Source: Symsagittifera roscoffensis (taxonomy: Eukaryota; Xenacoelomorpha; Acoela; Convolutidae). From it: a DNA stretch of 64,000 nucleotides. Of the stretch, positions 11,280 through 22,505 are shown piece after piece (within the stretch, counting starts at the first letter, position 1; the number at the start of each line of letters is the position of its first letter). The position numbers were made by a program, and so were the translations under genes. The DNA is taken from assembly GCF_963678635.1 (NCBI RefSeq), contig NC_087071.1:19777613-19841612 (forward strand). Direction: 5' to 3'. The notes under the pieces are model-generated. The model had not been told where the DNA came from. It made no database searches and was given only the letters and a program-made list of their open reading frames with translations.

Positions 11280-12160
11280 ATGGAGTAGGTGAACTGACAC
11301 ACTACATGACATGCAATGAGAGCAAACTTGAACATGGTCGACCCTCCACTGAGCCATTGTTCAGCAGAGGAACCTTATTTGATTTCAGAACACTTGTAAA
11401 ATACACTAAAACTACTTACGTAGACTTCATCAGATTTTTTACTTACAATAATCAACAGACTTTGATATCACAAAGTGTACATGACAACTACATAGACGCT
11501 ATATTTGATAATCACAAAAAGTGCAACACAAGGAAGAAGCAGTTTTGGGTCAGCTCCTCGTTCAAAGAAGTGAAAGAATAAGTTAAAAGTCACACCAGGG
11601 CGGGCATGAATATTTTCTCACTCGCAGCTGACCAAAAAACGGGAAAATTTTATGTATTTATGATAGACGATTTTGGCAAAGCACAGTCCATTATACAAAA
11701 CGAAGACCCCGAAGATCTATTTTTGCTTGGTCTGTCAGTGACAAGTGTTACCTGCTTCAATAAAAAATACTTTTTCGTAATGACTGCCGGTGTGAGCCAA
11801 TTTGAAAATCATGAACAAGTGATATTCACAAAGAGCAACAGGTCGGATCTAGATATTGAAATTAAAAAGCAGAGGTCAGAAGGAAAAGTGATTACCTCTT
11901 TTTGTATCAATCACGAGTTGAGAGAGTACCTTGTAGTGATGACTGAGATGGAAGGGTGCGAACAGGCCAGCGGATGGTTCCAAAAGAGAACTGCAGACGG
12001 ATACAGGGAGAGAGTTAAATGGTTAGAGATCTATTTGAGAAGAAGACTAGTGGACACAATAGTGTGTGAGGATTCGTCAGATAATCAAACATTCTACGTA
12101 ATGACTTCGGATGAGGATAGAAATGGAGTCAAACTCGTAAATACAACCCTCTTTAGCTGA
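11280..12160 (+). pseudogene. Caspase-like/DUF7477 gene copy 2: exon 2 only, with a nonsense codon
   Basis: The acceptor TATAG precedes 11280 and the frame is nearly identical to exon 2 of the intact gene. A CAA-to-TAA change at 11579-11581 stops it about 100 codons in, just before the DUF7477-like repeats. After this codon the frame is open again to 12160, including all four blades. Upstream there is intron sequence and only the last few codons of exon 1, so no catalytic domain exists. An internal ATG at 11606 would give a 184-residue DUF7477-only protein, but nothing shows that it is used. It is most simply a dead copy produced by the tandem duplication. Confidence 0.8.
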
Positions 12161-13254
12161 GTGCTAAATCAGTATGACCTTATTCTGTCCTAAAACTATC
12201 TGATTCAATATCTTTTTTTATCTGTATCTTAACCTGAAGCTATATATTACCAACTGTCTGTTTCAAACTGTTTAATTTCACCTCTTGCGCAGCACTTCAT
12301 AGTGAAATGAACTGTTAAATCAGTTTACATTTGGTTTCTCCGCTTGTGAAAAAATAGTGATTTGATTGATGTTTTTGATTTATCAGCTGACAAATGTGTA
12401 CGAAGATTGAAATCAATAATTAAAAGCTTTCTGCTGATCAAATTCATTTTTTACCTATCAGAACGTTTATTAAAATTCTGATAATCAAATTGTAGTATAA
12501 ATTCAACGCTCTCTACAATGTTCGAATAATTGATAAATTTGAAATCATGAACATAATGTTATTGTGATTGTATTCAATTTTTAGTTTAGAAACATTATTA
12601 ATGATTTATTTCATGATAACAGTTTCATTTACAAGATACTGCACATGTTTGATATATTATCTTGTCTACGGGGTAATGTTCTGATACTTCTAGGGTACTA
12701 TCCACGACTAACTGTCTGGTTTTCTATCTCAAATTTTAACAGTCTTTTCAACATCTCCACTCGATCATCAAAAAAAGAAAACCGGAAGATTTTCTATTTT
12801 TTTGCTCCTTTTCCAGGCGCATATTTTCGAACTAAATCATAGTACTATATTATGGTGCATCTTTTGGAAGCTATGAATAAACATTTTCAATGGTGAGTTT
12901 AGCACCAGCGCCTACTCTACGCGAGTAAACTGCTAAACCCGGATTTAAGTTAAAGGGAAGGGGGTCTTTCTTTCAGTAATTTTTAGAGAGATAATTTTTT
13001 AGGCGACCTATTTTAAAAATTTTTGAAACTTTAACCCCTTCCAGAGAATTCCAGGACTCGCACATGTTTGTTAGTAATCAGTCAGATTTTAACTCTCACT
13101 AAGATCTCACATCACAGCAGCATTACCCGCTCTGATTGCCAATTGTATTGTCAAAGTAGGTTATCTATAGTTTTTTAAGGGAGCCAGTTTTGGAAAATTG
13201 GTTTCATTGACCCAAAATATTTTAATTTCGAGGCCAAACTTTGCAATTTGTGAA

Positions 13255-13610
13255 TCGTAAGCGGATTCCGCAACAAGCAAAAACAAGATTTGTCGCGGAA
13301 TCCGCTACATTGATTCTTATTTTATTTATTAGTATATGTGTTTAGTAAACTTAAGCTGTCGTGGTATTGTAAGCGGAATCCACAAAATGTAAGCGGAATC
13401 CGCAAACCGTAAGTAGAGTCCGCATAAACTTACTGAATATTTTTACATTTGCAGAACCCGTTTACATTTGCTGAGCTCCAAACAACTACCTATAATTGCT
13501 CGTTGAGGATTCCGCAACAACAAATGTGCCGAAAAAATTACGTTACAGTTATTTGTACGTGGATTCCACGGACATTTGGTAAGTGGAATCCAATTTTATT
13601 TTGAATCATA
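13255..13610. repeat. Cluster of GCGGAATCCGC words (second copy)
   Basis: Tandem-unit counterpart of 9515-9870. Several words differ by one base between the copies, so individual palindromes are being lost. Confidence 0.65.
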
Positions 13611-14260
13611 AATGTAGACTTGTCTCTGGAATCCAGGAACATACATTCAAAAAATTGTGTGCCTATCCAGGGCACAATTTGGCCTCGTAATAATTGGGAA
13701 GAACTGCCATTTTTTTCTCCAAAGACCCGGCTCCAGCGATGTGTCGACCAAAATGATTTTCCTGGGCACGCCTGTTAAAACGTCATTTAGGGTTCCCAAA
13801 CTCGTCACTCGTTGTTTTTAACTCCTTTTTTTAACCCCTCTCATATAACCCCATAATTAGATAACCCCACCACAATTTAACCCTTTTTTAATACCAACTG
13901 TTAGAATCAAAGTGAAACTTACTTGAAAGGTATTCGGAACAACAGCGTCGGTAAACATCAAAATTTTAATTGCAAAAAATGTTGCGAAGCCAAAGGAAAT
14001 GAGATTCAAGCTGCCAAATGCGGTTTAGATTTGATCAGAAAAACCTTGCCGATAGTCTAGACTTTGATATTACTTTGAAAACTAATCCGACCGGCAGGAC
14101 CCAAATCATTAAGCAAAAATGATTAGAGTTCTCCAAAATTGAACTTGAAGCGTTCAACTGGAAATTAAACGAATTGGGCCTAAAACGACTATATGAAATT
14201 AATCACGAACTCAATTTGTCGTAGCGCCTAACTCCAGCTATTAGATTTATACCAATTGAA

Positions 14261-14513
14261 ATGGTCACTGCTGCTTTGGACTTGGTTATTGAGGAGATCG
14301 AAAAGATATCTGCCAAGTTTGATCTCGACGACAACATCATTGAACAACTTGATGAGGTAGCCTCATACTTCCAACGCACTTGGATCAAAGGCGGGATCAT
14401 CCGAAGGAAATTCAGGAACCCTCTTTTTCCGGTAAACTCTTGGAATCATTCCAAAGAAGCAGCTGCTGGATAGATAAGGACAATAAATGCCGTAGAAGGG
14501 GGAATGTCATGGA
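14261..14513 (+). pseudogene. MULE-like transposase C-terminal fragment (copy 2)
   Basis: Same fragment as 10490-10745 but with the frame kept longer: RNPLFPVNSWNH, then a TAG, then TINAVEGG in the same frame. The FP-x-x-SWN...TINAVEG order is what makes the MULE/FLYWCH-transposase reading more credible here. The in-frame TAG and missing core mark it as dead. This copy shows the original sequence beyond the tandem junction (14483 onward). Confidence 0.45.
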
Positions 14514-14840
14514 ATCGTAGAAAGAACTTACTTTGAAACAAACTTTCGGTCTTAAAAGATTGTTAGCTTGTTGTGCGGTTATCTTGTGGCGGGTTTTAAT
14601 TAGTATGAGGTACAAAAGGGCGCTAAATAACGTGGGGTTAAAGAATGGGACACTGTCATTTGGTATTTTGTTTAAGTGCAGGACATAATTCAAAATTAAA
14701 ACAATTGAGGCGAGGTGAAAATGAGCTCGGGTAAACTCAGATGAATCTCTTGAACTCGAGTGAACTGTCAGGTCAGTCTGGGTTCCAATGCTTCTCTTTT
14801 CGATTTTTAGATTTTTAGATACATTATTCTGCCAAATAAA
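14483..14840. other. No gene; spacer between tandem unit 2 and the third gene copy
   Basis: AT-rich. A minus-strand frame of 93 codons (14412-14693) runs across the MULE-like fragment and is probably a shadow. Nothing else is recognised. Confidence 0.4.
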
Positions 14841-16473
14841 TGATACGATTATTTTTTTGTTGAATGAAGAAAATAAGCATAAACTAAAACTTAACCAGAA
14901 GTTTAAAAAAAAACAGAAACAAAAACAAAAAAAAACAAAAACGTACTATTGTGAGGTACTTGCTGCGTAAAAATTGGCATGGTGAGATTTGGAGTTAATA
15001 TTTGACAATTTTGCACAAAGTGGTTCATTGTATTTTCTAAATTGTTGCTTTTACGCTGAAAATAAATCAAAATAACGACTTTTGTTTATTCTGTCCAAGA
15101 ACTGCTGCAGCTTATAGATACAAATGTAATAGTTGAAAACCAAATTATTCTAAACATCTAAGTTGCACACTGAACAGCTGTCTGAAACGAATTCCAAATT
15201 ACATATCTCTGTTAACAATTCAGTGACAACACAAAACTCGTCATGAGGCTCGAATTTGCTGGTTCCGCAATCGCACAGAATGCGGGAAGAATACGTGATA
15301 TCGACACGTGGGATCCAACAGATAAAAAGAGGAAGTTGCTTCTAATATCACGCGCAAGTGAGCCACCTAATTATATCCAGCTGTCCGAAATGGGGGAACG
15401 TGAGACGACGGGAGAAAGGCGGGACTTATTTCTGAAAGGTCAAAGTGTGAATTTTGTGAACATGGAGTGGGCTCGTGGCCATCAACTGCACAACAGAATT
15501 CAGAATTTGAAAATGAAAAAAGCAGATGTGAAGTCGAAAATTCAGGATTTTTTCAAGTTTTGTAAGGACAAGAACTACAAGCCAATGCTTTATTACACTG
15601 GCCACGGGGAGTTGTCAACTGGAAACTGGTGTCTGGCAGATGGTACAATTGGAATAAAAGAGATCTTGGTTTGGATCCCAACTGGCATGGAACCCCCAAC
15701 TATCTGTACCGACTCATGTTTTGGAGGAGTGTTGGCTGATTACTGCATTCAGAAAAATATCTCAGGATTTCACTGCCTCTCCGCGACGGCGGTTAACCAG
15801 GCTGCTTATGATCATACTGGTAAATTACTCTCGACAGTTGAAACTTAAATGCTGCCGTCCAATTGTGAAATCAAACACAGCTTATTGTTAAAGCGAATAC
15901 CTAATTTTAACTATAACGATTGAAAGCGATCTTACGTTAGGAAACAAAAGTTATTCTCAATTTCAATTCAAAATCAGTGCACCTGTTCCTGTAACAAATT
16001 TCGAAAAAAAACTTGTTCGGATGAAGTTTCTAGATTGAACAACCTCTAAAGAGGTCTTTTGTCATTAAACAGTTTTTCATCCGTATGACTACAAATGTGT
16101 TTGACCTATTTTTGCCTAGGAATAATTAAAACATTCAGTTTTGGTATTCTGTCAAAATAGTTAACATCGTTGCGAGTCCCTTGTTTGCGTGTGCTAAAAG
16201 ACAGCCGCAAAACATGTTCTTTTTTGGTCAAGGTCAAATTTATGCTGGTCACTTACTCATTATGAAGCCGTCAGCTGCATTAACTTTATATGAAAAAACA
16301 TGCACTTCTAAGGCTAATCAATTTAATTGAGTTTAGATGGAGGAGGTGAACTGAGACACTACATGACGGGCAATGAGAGCAAACTTGAACATGGTCGACC
16401 CGCCACTGAGCCACTCTTCAGCAGAGGAACTTTATTTGATTTCAGAACACTTGTAAAATACACTAAAACTACT
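14840..16473 (+). repeat. Third copy of the caspase-like gene block (5' part)
   Basis: Direct repeat of about 6047-7675: 5' flank, exon 1, intron and the first ~45 codons of exon 2. It is more diverged from unit 1 than unit 2 is over the shared part. Homology ends abruptly at 16473/16474 within an ACTACTTTA word, where foreign sequence carrying a protease fragment begins. Confidence 0.85.
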
Positions 16474-16563
16474 TTATTTTTCCAGTGTTCAATAACCTTT
16501 GTCCAGTTCACAAGTTTTGTGTATGGGACTTTGTTGATTCAATGCCTAAATGCGCGTCAATAA
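15243..16563 (+). pseudogene. Caspase-like gene copy 3: intact catalytic exon, truncated exon 2
   Basis: Exon 1 is 15243-15819, the intron 15820-16336 (GT-AG) and exon 2 runs from 16337. The ATG at 15243 is the first in frame; the upstream start used by the intact copy is lost. Both catalytic motifs remain (YYTGHGEL and CTDSCFGG). Exon 2 follows the family for about 45 codons and then passes into unrelated sequence, ending at TAA 16561-16563. A spliced product would be 267 residues: a caspase-like domain without the DUF7477-like part. Many exon-1 differences from the intact copy change residues (for example KWDP to TWDP). It could be a truncated but expressed paralogue or a pseudogene; the lack of frame damage in exon 1 leaves this open. 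Confidence 0.65.
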
Positions 16564-16689
16564 CTTTAGTTTTTTTCACCTTAAATTACAATATCAAAGT
16601 TTCTATTTCTATTTCTTCTCAAGTCAATAACTTTAGTTTTTTTCACCTTAAATTACAATATCAAAGTTTCTATTTCTTTGTTTTAGATG
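16556..16689 (+). repeat. 67-bp tandem duplication
   Basis: Two head-to-tail units (16556-16622, 16623-16689) starting GTCAATAACTTTAG. They lie just upstream of the protease fragment and end in TTTGTTTTAG. Confidence 0.85.
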
Positions 16690-16712
16690 TAAATCAGCTA
16701 AAAGTTGCAAAG

Positions 16713-17110
16713 ATGAATAATTTTTCACTTCTGCAAATCATTGAAAGAATTCCTGAACTCAGTTTGAAGCACATGGGATCTTACCCTTCTGATAGAGTAC
16801 CTCAACTAACAAAGAATTCTTTTGCAATTGTTAACTCAGCTCCAAGCAATGATAGAGGGGAGCATGGACCATGATAGCTCGATTGGACAAAACTTACTAT
16901 TTTTCTGACTCTTTGAGTCGAAAAAGAACAGCTTATTCCTTTCTAACAAAAAAGTATCGGCGAATGGTTCCTCGAAAGCTACAAAAAACTGATAATTTGT
17001 GTGGGTTTTACGCAATTTATTCAGTATTTCTTCTTTTTGAATTATACCAGACAAACTTGAATAATATTCATGATGTGCATGTTTTGAATTTTATAAGTAA
17101 TTTTCTGTAA
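16713..17110 (+). pseudogene. Adenain-like (Polinton-type) cysteine protease, frameshifted
   Basis: The frame from ATG 16713 gives a region with SNDRGEH, holding the expected catalytic His. It hits a stop at 16872-16874. The frame offset by one base then continues from about 16868 with the SDSL acidic motif and the DNLCGFYA motif holding the catalytic Cys, and ends at 17110. The His...Asp...Cys-Gly order and ~130-residue span fit adenovirus-type proteases found in Polintons. The break is a one-base shift right at the residue after His. Neighbours are the truncated caspase-like copy on the left and a segmental duplication on the right. No other Polinton gene adjoins it, so it is a stray fragment. 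It is clearly different in sequence from the protease at 32406-32860. Confidence 0.65.
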
Positions 17111-17324
17111 AAGTGTAACTTTTTTATGTGTAAGTGTAAATTATGGCAGTAAGGTTACTATACGATGCAGTGATTTATATATTTTCATTGTAATTTAAAT
17201 TTTTTCTCTCAAAAAATTCGATTTTTTTCGATATCTCTGTAGGTTCAGAATAGATTCAGATAGATAGAAAGTAAAAGTATCTAATAAATTTTTATGAGAT
17301 CAAATTAAACAAAATCTTATCGTG

Positions 17325-19350
17325 TTTTCCCAGTACAGCAAGTTGATAATGCAGATGAAATCCTTTTCTCAGACAATCATATCGAAGAGTCCTCTCACTC
17401 CACAGATGTGCCCGAAAAAAAATGAATTATATCAAACAGCAGTTCCTGTACCTGAAACTGAATTCAGCGTACAAATAATAGATAAGCTCGGCGATGCTCT
17501 TGTAAAAAATTCTAAAAAAATATCCGCCAGCAGTCTTGCCCTATGATGAAACGTGCTCACCCTGGCGAATGAAAGAAAAAAAATCAAAAAGAAACAAAAA
17601 CAACTAAAAATCGTAGTCAAGAGCATGCCCACGGCTACATAATATGTGCCAGTTTTAAAGATCTGCTCAAAAACATAGTGGCTGATAATTTGGAATCAAT
17701 AATCAGATATTCTGAAACTAAATCGTTTGAAAGAGACATTCCCATGTGCGAATCAGCTATGAAAAAGACAGCGAAGTGGTGAGAAATATCGTGAATAGTG
17801 GCTGATAATTTGTGTGGCTGATGATTCCAAATTATCAGCCACTTGATTCCAAATTATGGAGCGAAATTCGACGACACACTTGCGGAATCTGTATGGCCAG
17901 TGTGGCTAGCAATTGCCGACTTACCTCCAAATCTCCGCTCACAAAATCATAACATCGTACTGACTTCTGTTTTTTACGGACGTGGCAAATCTGATTTCGA
18001 TGAAGAGGTAAAACTGTTACAGTGCGCTTTCAGCCGAATTTTCTGGAGGCAGATTTGACACCAAAGTGCACTATTCTGAACATGAAAAAGTACAACGGTT
18101 TCTACGGTTGTCATCTATGTGGAATGCGTGGCACGCATACCAATGGCAGGCACAGATACCCGCATACCAATCCAATTATTTTGAGCTCGAACAAAACATA
18201 CTGAAGTTGTTTAGAAGTCGCCGTAAACAGAGCAAGAAGGCAGGCAGTGAGAAAAAAATAGGAAATTTGGAAGAACTCGATGATGAGAAGCACAATAAAG
18301 GTGTCCTGGGTACATGTCAAATTTTTTCTGTGGTCCCGAATATGCACTTCACCTGCCATATAAACACAATGCACTAGCTGAAAGGCGTTGCTTCTCACCT
18401 GGTTTGATTTTTCTATACTCGGTTGAACGAAAGCTCGAAGTTGGAGATAAATGCTGCTCTTGTATCCTTCAAAACTTCTCATGAATTCAAAAGAGCTGTC
18501 CGGTCATTTGAAGATCGTGCGCTGTTTAAAGCAAATGAAAGGAAAATGATTCTGCTTTATTTGCTCCCAGTGATGTTACCATCCCTATTCGAAGGCAAAA
18601 TAAACTATTCCGACACTGAAAACTTAGGGAAAGTCATTTTTTCTGTGCGATGCCTTTACGAAACTAGAGGTACAGTAAAGTTTGTGATGCGCTTATTAGA
18701 GAGTTTTGTCGGAGTGTGGAGAAGTATCAAAACGACAAAAATGATCGTATAAATTACCATCTCCTCCGTTACCTTGCATGGTAGACTGAGCTGTTCGGGC
18801 CAACTTTTACTACGTCAGTCTCTATGTTCGAGAACGCGAACCACTACCTGCTCTCGGCATTCACGGGCACTATCAGCCACTGCAGTGTTCTTGTGACTCG
18901 TTATATAAGAAGCAAAATGATTCACAAACAATGGTCGATGCTCTCAGCCAAAACCTTAAGCGTACAACAGGAAAGAAAGATCCTTCAATGCTGTTTTCGC
19001 TTTCAACGAAACGCTGGATGTGAAAAAATTCCGAAATGAACACCCTGACTATCGCATTTATTGCGAGATATTTCCAAATTTTACTTAACTCTATCAGACT
19101 ATAGTCGATGTTCTGGAGCCGATAGTTTTGTGAGTTTCAATACTAATGGAAACCACATTCTTGGTGAAGTTCTTTTTTTTTCAATGCGACCGACCGCTGC
19201 TGTTTCATAGCAAGCTTCAGAAAAGTTGAAACAATGAAGCTTGTCGGTTGTGAAATAAACGAACCTGATGTTCTGCCTTTTGAAAAAGCAAACGAAAAAA
19301 CTGCAGTACCATATTTCTTCGAAGCTCTTACCTGTTCAATGGAAAAATAG
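17325..19350 (+). pseudogene. CACTA-like transposase pseudogene, copy A (5' truncated)
   Basis: Reading frames in series: linker (17325-17600), a segment with FKDLLKNIVADNLESIIRY near 17660, AKFDDTLAESVWPVWLAIAD (17860-18050), then NMKKYNGFYGCHLCGMRGTH, a zinc-ribbon-like C-x2-C segment (18075-18150). Next come a helical block with KMILLYLLPVMLPSL (18420-18750) and NANHYLLSAFTG (18830-18900). This order matches the transposase domain of CACTA-like/'transposase domain-containing' proteins of animals. At least five frame breaks and several stops are present. The SET-coding region seen upstream in copy B is missing here. At the position of the copy-B stop at 42730-42732, this copy keeps CGA. A ~57-bp templated insertion interrupts it at 17800-17860. 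Confidence 0.6.
17798..17842. repeat. Small templated insertion with 15-bp inverted repeat
   Basis: GTGGCTGATAATTTG (17798-17812) is the reverse complement of 17828-17842. Both halves, and the following TTGATTCCAAATTAT, match a single site about 120 bp upstream (17678-17700) in direct or inverted sense. Copy B lacks the insertion (42955-42965), so it arose after the segmental duplication. Confidence 0.75.
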
Positions 19351-19454
19351 ACAATAATTAGTTTCTGTGTTGAAGCATTTTGAACATGATTGAGTATTAC
19401 CCTATATTCCAATGTACAGGCGACTATAAGTTTCCGGTCCCCAAGCGGATCGAC

Positions 19455-19800
19455 TCAGACTTTGCAGAAATATGTTCAAACTCAGGTTCAGACTTTGACG
19501 ACTTAAGTTCAGACCTAGATTCAGACTTTGCAGACTATGTTCAGACTTTACAGAACTATTTTCAGACTTTGCAAACTTATGTTTTGACTTTGAAGACTTA
19601 TGTTTAGACTTTGCAGCCTTTGACCTGCGTGGCGACTAAGGATTTTCGGTCCCCACGCAGATCGAACCAGAGTTTGCAGACTTTATGTTCAAACTTAGCA
19701 GACTTATGTTCAGACTTTGCAGACTTATGTTCAGACTTTGCAGACTTATGTTCAGACTTCGCAGACTTATGTTTAGACTTTGCAGACTTTGATCTCCGTG
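19455..19800 (+). repeat. 21-bp minisatellite, copy A
   Basis: Tandem degenerate units with core CAGACTTTGCAGACTTATG, interrupted once by a GACCTGCGTGGCGACTA...GGTCCCCACGCAGATCGA segment and bounded by similar segments. The repeat makes apparent coiled reading frames on both strands; none is a gene. Confidence 0.85.
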
Positions 19801-19889
19801 GCGTCTATGAATTTTCAGTCCCCACGCAGATCGATTCAGACTTATCAAGTCTAAACATTAAGCCACGACCTCGACCTGGGTGGTGATCT

Positions 19890-22505
19890 GGTGTTCAACT
19901 TTATTGTGCACTTTGGATTTTTTTGCTCAATTCATGATACTCGATAAATGCAGAATGCAGAATTTCTGCATAATTTTGCATGGCGCGAAAAAAAAATACA
20001 GTGGAAAAAATCAAACTTTCTTGATTTTAAATGCGTTTTGATCAATTTTAAATTTGATAAAAGCAAAAAATTATAAGACGTTTTTATTCCAATTTGTTGT
20101 CTGGGAATAACCAAGGAATCGACTGTTTTGGACCAAAAAAACCATTATAATTGATTTTTGTTACTTTTTTAGAGTCGAGTATTGTTTTTTAAAACAAGAT
20201 ATTTATTTAAATCAAAATAGTTTCGATAAATTAGATACAGACTCTTTTGTCCAAATAAAATCAGTCTAGAATGTTTGGGCATCAAAAGAAACTGAGTAAG
20301 CTTAGACAGGCGGGATAGCTTTTTATATATATTCTTTGCGAATCGCAGAAACCACAATGACTTTATATTTGACTTCAATGAGTCCAAAACCAAGAGTGAT
20401 CATTAAAATGATCACGCGATCAACCTCGCCATCATATCCATGTATCGTTTAAGGAAATGATGAGCATACTTATCATTCAGCTCGTTGCAGAGAATATATG
20501 GGTACACGTCAATTGAGTTTTTTTGAACATCAATGTGGGCATTGATCGGCTAATTTTTTTCTCGATAGGTTGAGAACTTTCAGTATCAATCCTCGAATTT
20601 AGAAGCTAGAGACCACTGATTGAGAGCCTAGATTTCTTTCTATTTGCATTCTCTACCCCATTACAAAGCCAAAACTCAGCTCCCAAAATGCGCACCGCTT
20701 GATGGGTGCGAGTCTCTGAAATCTGGATACAACCCTTCGAATGTGTCAAAATTTGTAACTGGAATACACGTGTTAAGTTAGTGCGGATTCCACTAACACA
20801 ACATCGTAACGTTAATTTTGTCAGTACTTTTATTGTACCGTTAAACTCGCTGTACGAATATTGTTGCAGATTCCGCTTTTGTTTATAAATTTAGCCTTAT
20901 TCAGCGGATAATGCAAAGTTAATAGCAGAATCCAAATTTATTAATACAGTCCGCATTTGATAAGGATTCCGCAAATTTCTTATAACACAATCCACATCCA
21001 GTAAAGTAAACGGCAGTATTCAGCCTACAGACGGCAGATTCTATTATCAATCATTCATGTTTTTCTTACGCGTTCCAAAACTGTTCTAGATTCCGCAAAA
21101 TGTGCAGCTTAAGCAAGCATTTTGGGCAACACTCTAGTCATTTGTCTCTGGAGTCTACAGCATTAAAAGTTTCTTAAAAGTCACCTTGCGAATTCCACGA
21201 CAGAGATTTGACCAGCCTTGTTGCGGAATCTGCTTAAAGTTTGACCTTGGAATGTCTTGAAAAATGTTGCGGATAGAGTCGGTTTGGTTATAGTTTTTTG
21301 GTTTGGTTCTTAATTAGGCTCTGTTTGTAACGTTCGCTGAAAAAAAAAATCAAAACTTCAGTTGTGTCAAAAACTCTTCATAAAAACTGCTTAATTGTGA
21401 CCATAGTAGCAGTTTTTGAAAAAAAATGAGGAAAATTTACGATGGCTCTTGCAATTGATATTTGATTGAATTGAAAAATACAGTTTTAGCAATTCACGAA
21501 TCGGGTTGACCGATTCTTTTCATTCAATTTCAAAACATGAAAAACTTCTTACCATACAATTCCGTATGTACAGAAAATGTATGAAATCTCTATGACAAGC
21601 GTTTTTTCATATATTAAAATTGAATGACAAGTATTTTTCCATAAACCAAAAAGTTGATTTTTTTCTACAATTAAAATCTGAAAAATTTTGGGTTGTGTTT
21701 GGAACCGAGCGCAAGTGACAAAGACCTTGATTTACTCAAGCACCAACCCTAGAAAACGACCTGAACTGTCTTAGAGCTGTCTTTCACGAATGATATAACA
21801 AAATTAACAAAGCTTTAAATTTTGGCAAGTTTTTTCATCGATGATGATTTTTAAAATTTGGGTTTTTAAATTATCAGAATTTAATCAAGAAATAGATACA
21901 GAAACGTGCCATACAAAAGAAAAAAATCATTACGTGGAAAGGAAAAAAAACTCAACATTATTACGAATCGTCCACGACTACGCTTAGTCATCAATGACTA
22001 CGCACACAAATAAATATGTTTTGCAAGCAAATTTTTTTGCAAAACGGTTTTTGAGTGAAAATTTCGATTTGTATTTGAAAAAAAACAAAAGAAAATTCTG
22101 GGTCCAATTCAAAAGTACTGGGAAAAATTGTTGTGTCGCCTTGAAAACATGCTAGTCATATAAATTCCATGTATGGCAGTTGTACGATAAGCATTTTTCG
22201 AAAAAAAAACATCATTTTTTACATAACCAGACTGTTTTTTAGAAACAAATAGTAGAAACGTGATGTATGGAAATGTATCACAAGCATTTTCAGTTTAGGG
22301 AGGTCAACCCGGCAAGCTCTCTTGTGCGTTAAATCAACAGCAAAGTGTCGACGATCGACTTTTTTTCAACTTGTTTAAGCTTTTAGTTTGGTTCGTTTAA
22401 CTGCCTACCTCTACCATGGAGCAAGGGTTGGGTGTTAAAATATTTGATCGAAACATAATTTCAATAGTCAGTAACTTTAATGAAATTTTCTGCAAAAGAT
22501 CTAAG
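19890..22505. other. No gene; non-coding part of segmental duplication copy A
   Basis: AT-rich, no conserved reading frame. It contains a loose cluster of GCGGATTCCGC-related words (20720-21270) like those at 9.5 and 13.3 kb. It matches 44990-47400 with many small indels. Confidence 0.6.

Larger units (their letters stand above)
7018..14482 (+). repeat. ~3.73-kb tandem duplication (7018-10742 and 10743-14482)
   Basis: Unit 1 starts in the last codons of exon 1 of the caspase-like gene and runs through the intron, exon 2, the 3' flank, the GCGGAATCCGC cluster and a MULE-like fragment. It joins unit 2 at the word AATGCCGT/TATGATC near 10742. Unit 2 repeats all of this with few differences per line. 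The junction shows that the copy began inside exon 1, so unit 2 was born without the caspase domain. Confidence 0.9.
17325..22505 (+). repeat. Segmental duplication, copy A, left part
   Basis: Aligns in direct orientation with 42493-47400, starting at the word CCCAGTACAGCAAGTTGATA and ending near TTTTCTGCAAAAGATCTAA. It contains a broken transposase, a 21-bp minisatellite and AT-rich non-coding DNA with GCGGATTCCGC-like words. Homology to copy B resumes at about 38849 after a ~16-kb insertion. Confidence 0.85.

Noticed and set aside
19455-19886. Long coiled-coil-like frames (repeated LCSDFAD / SLQSLNI)
   Set aside because: They derive from the 21-bp minisatellite in both strands; no independent coding support.
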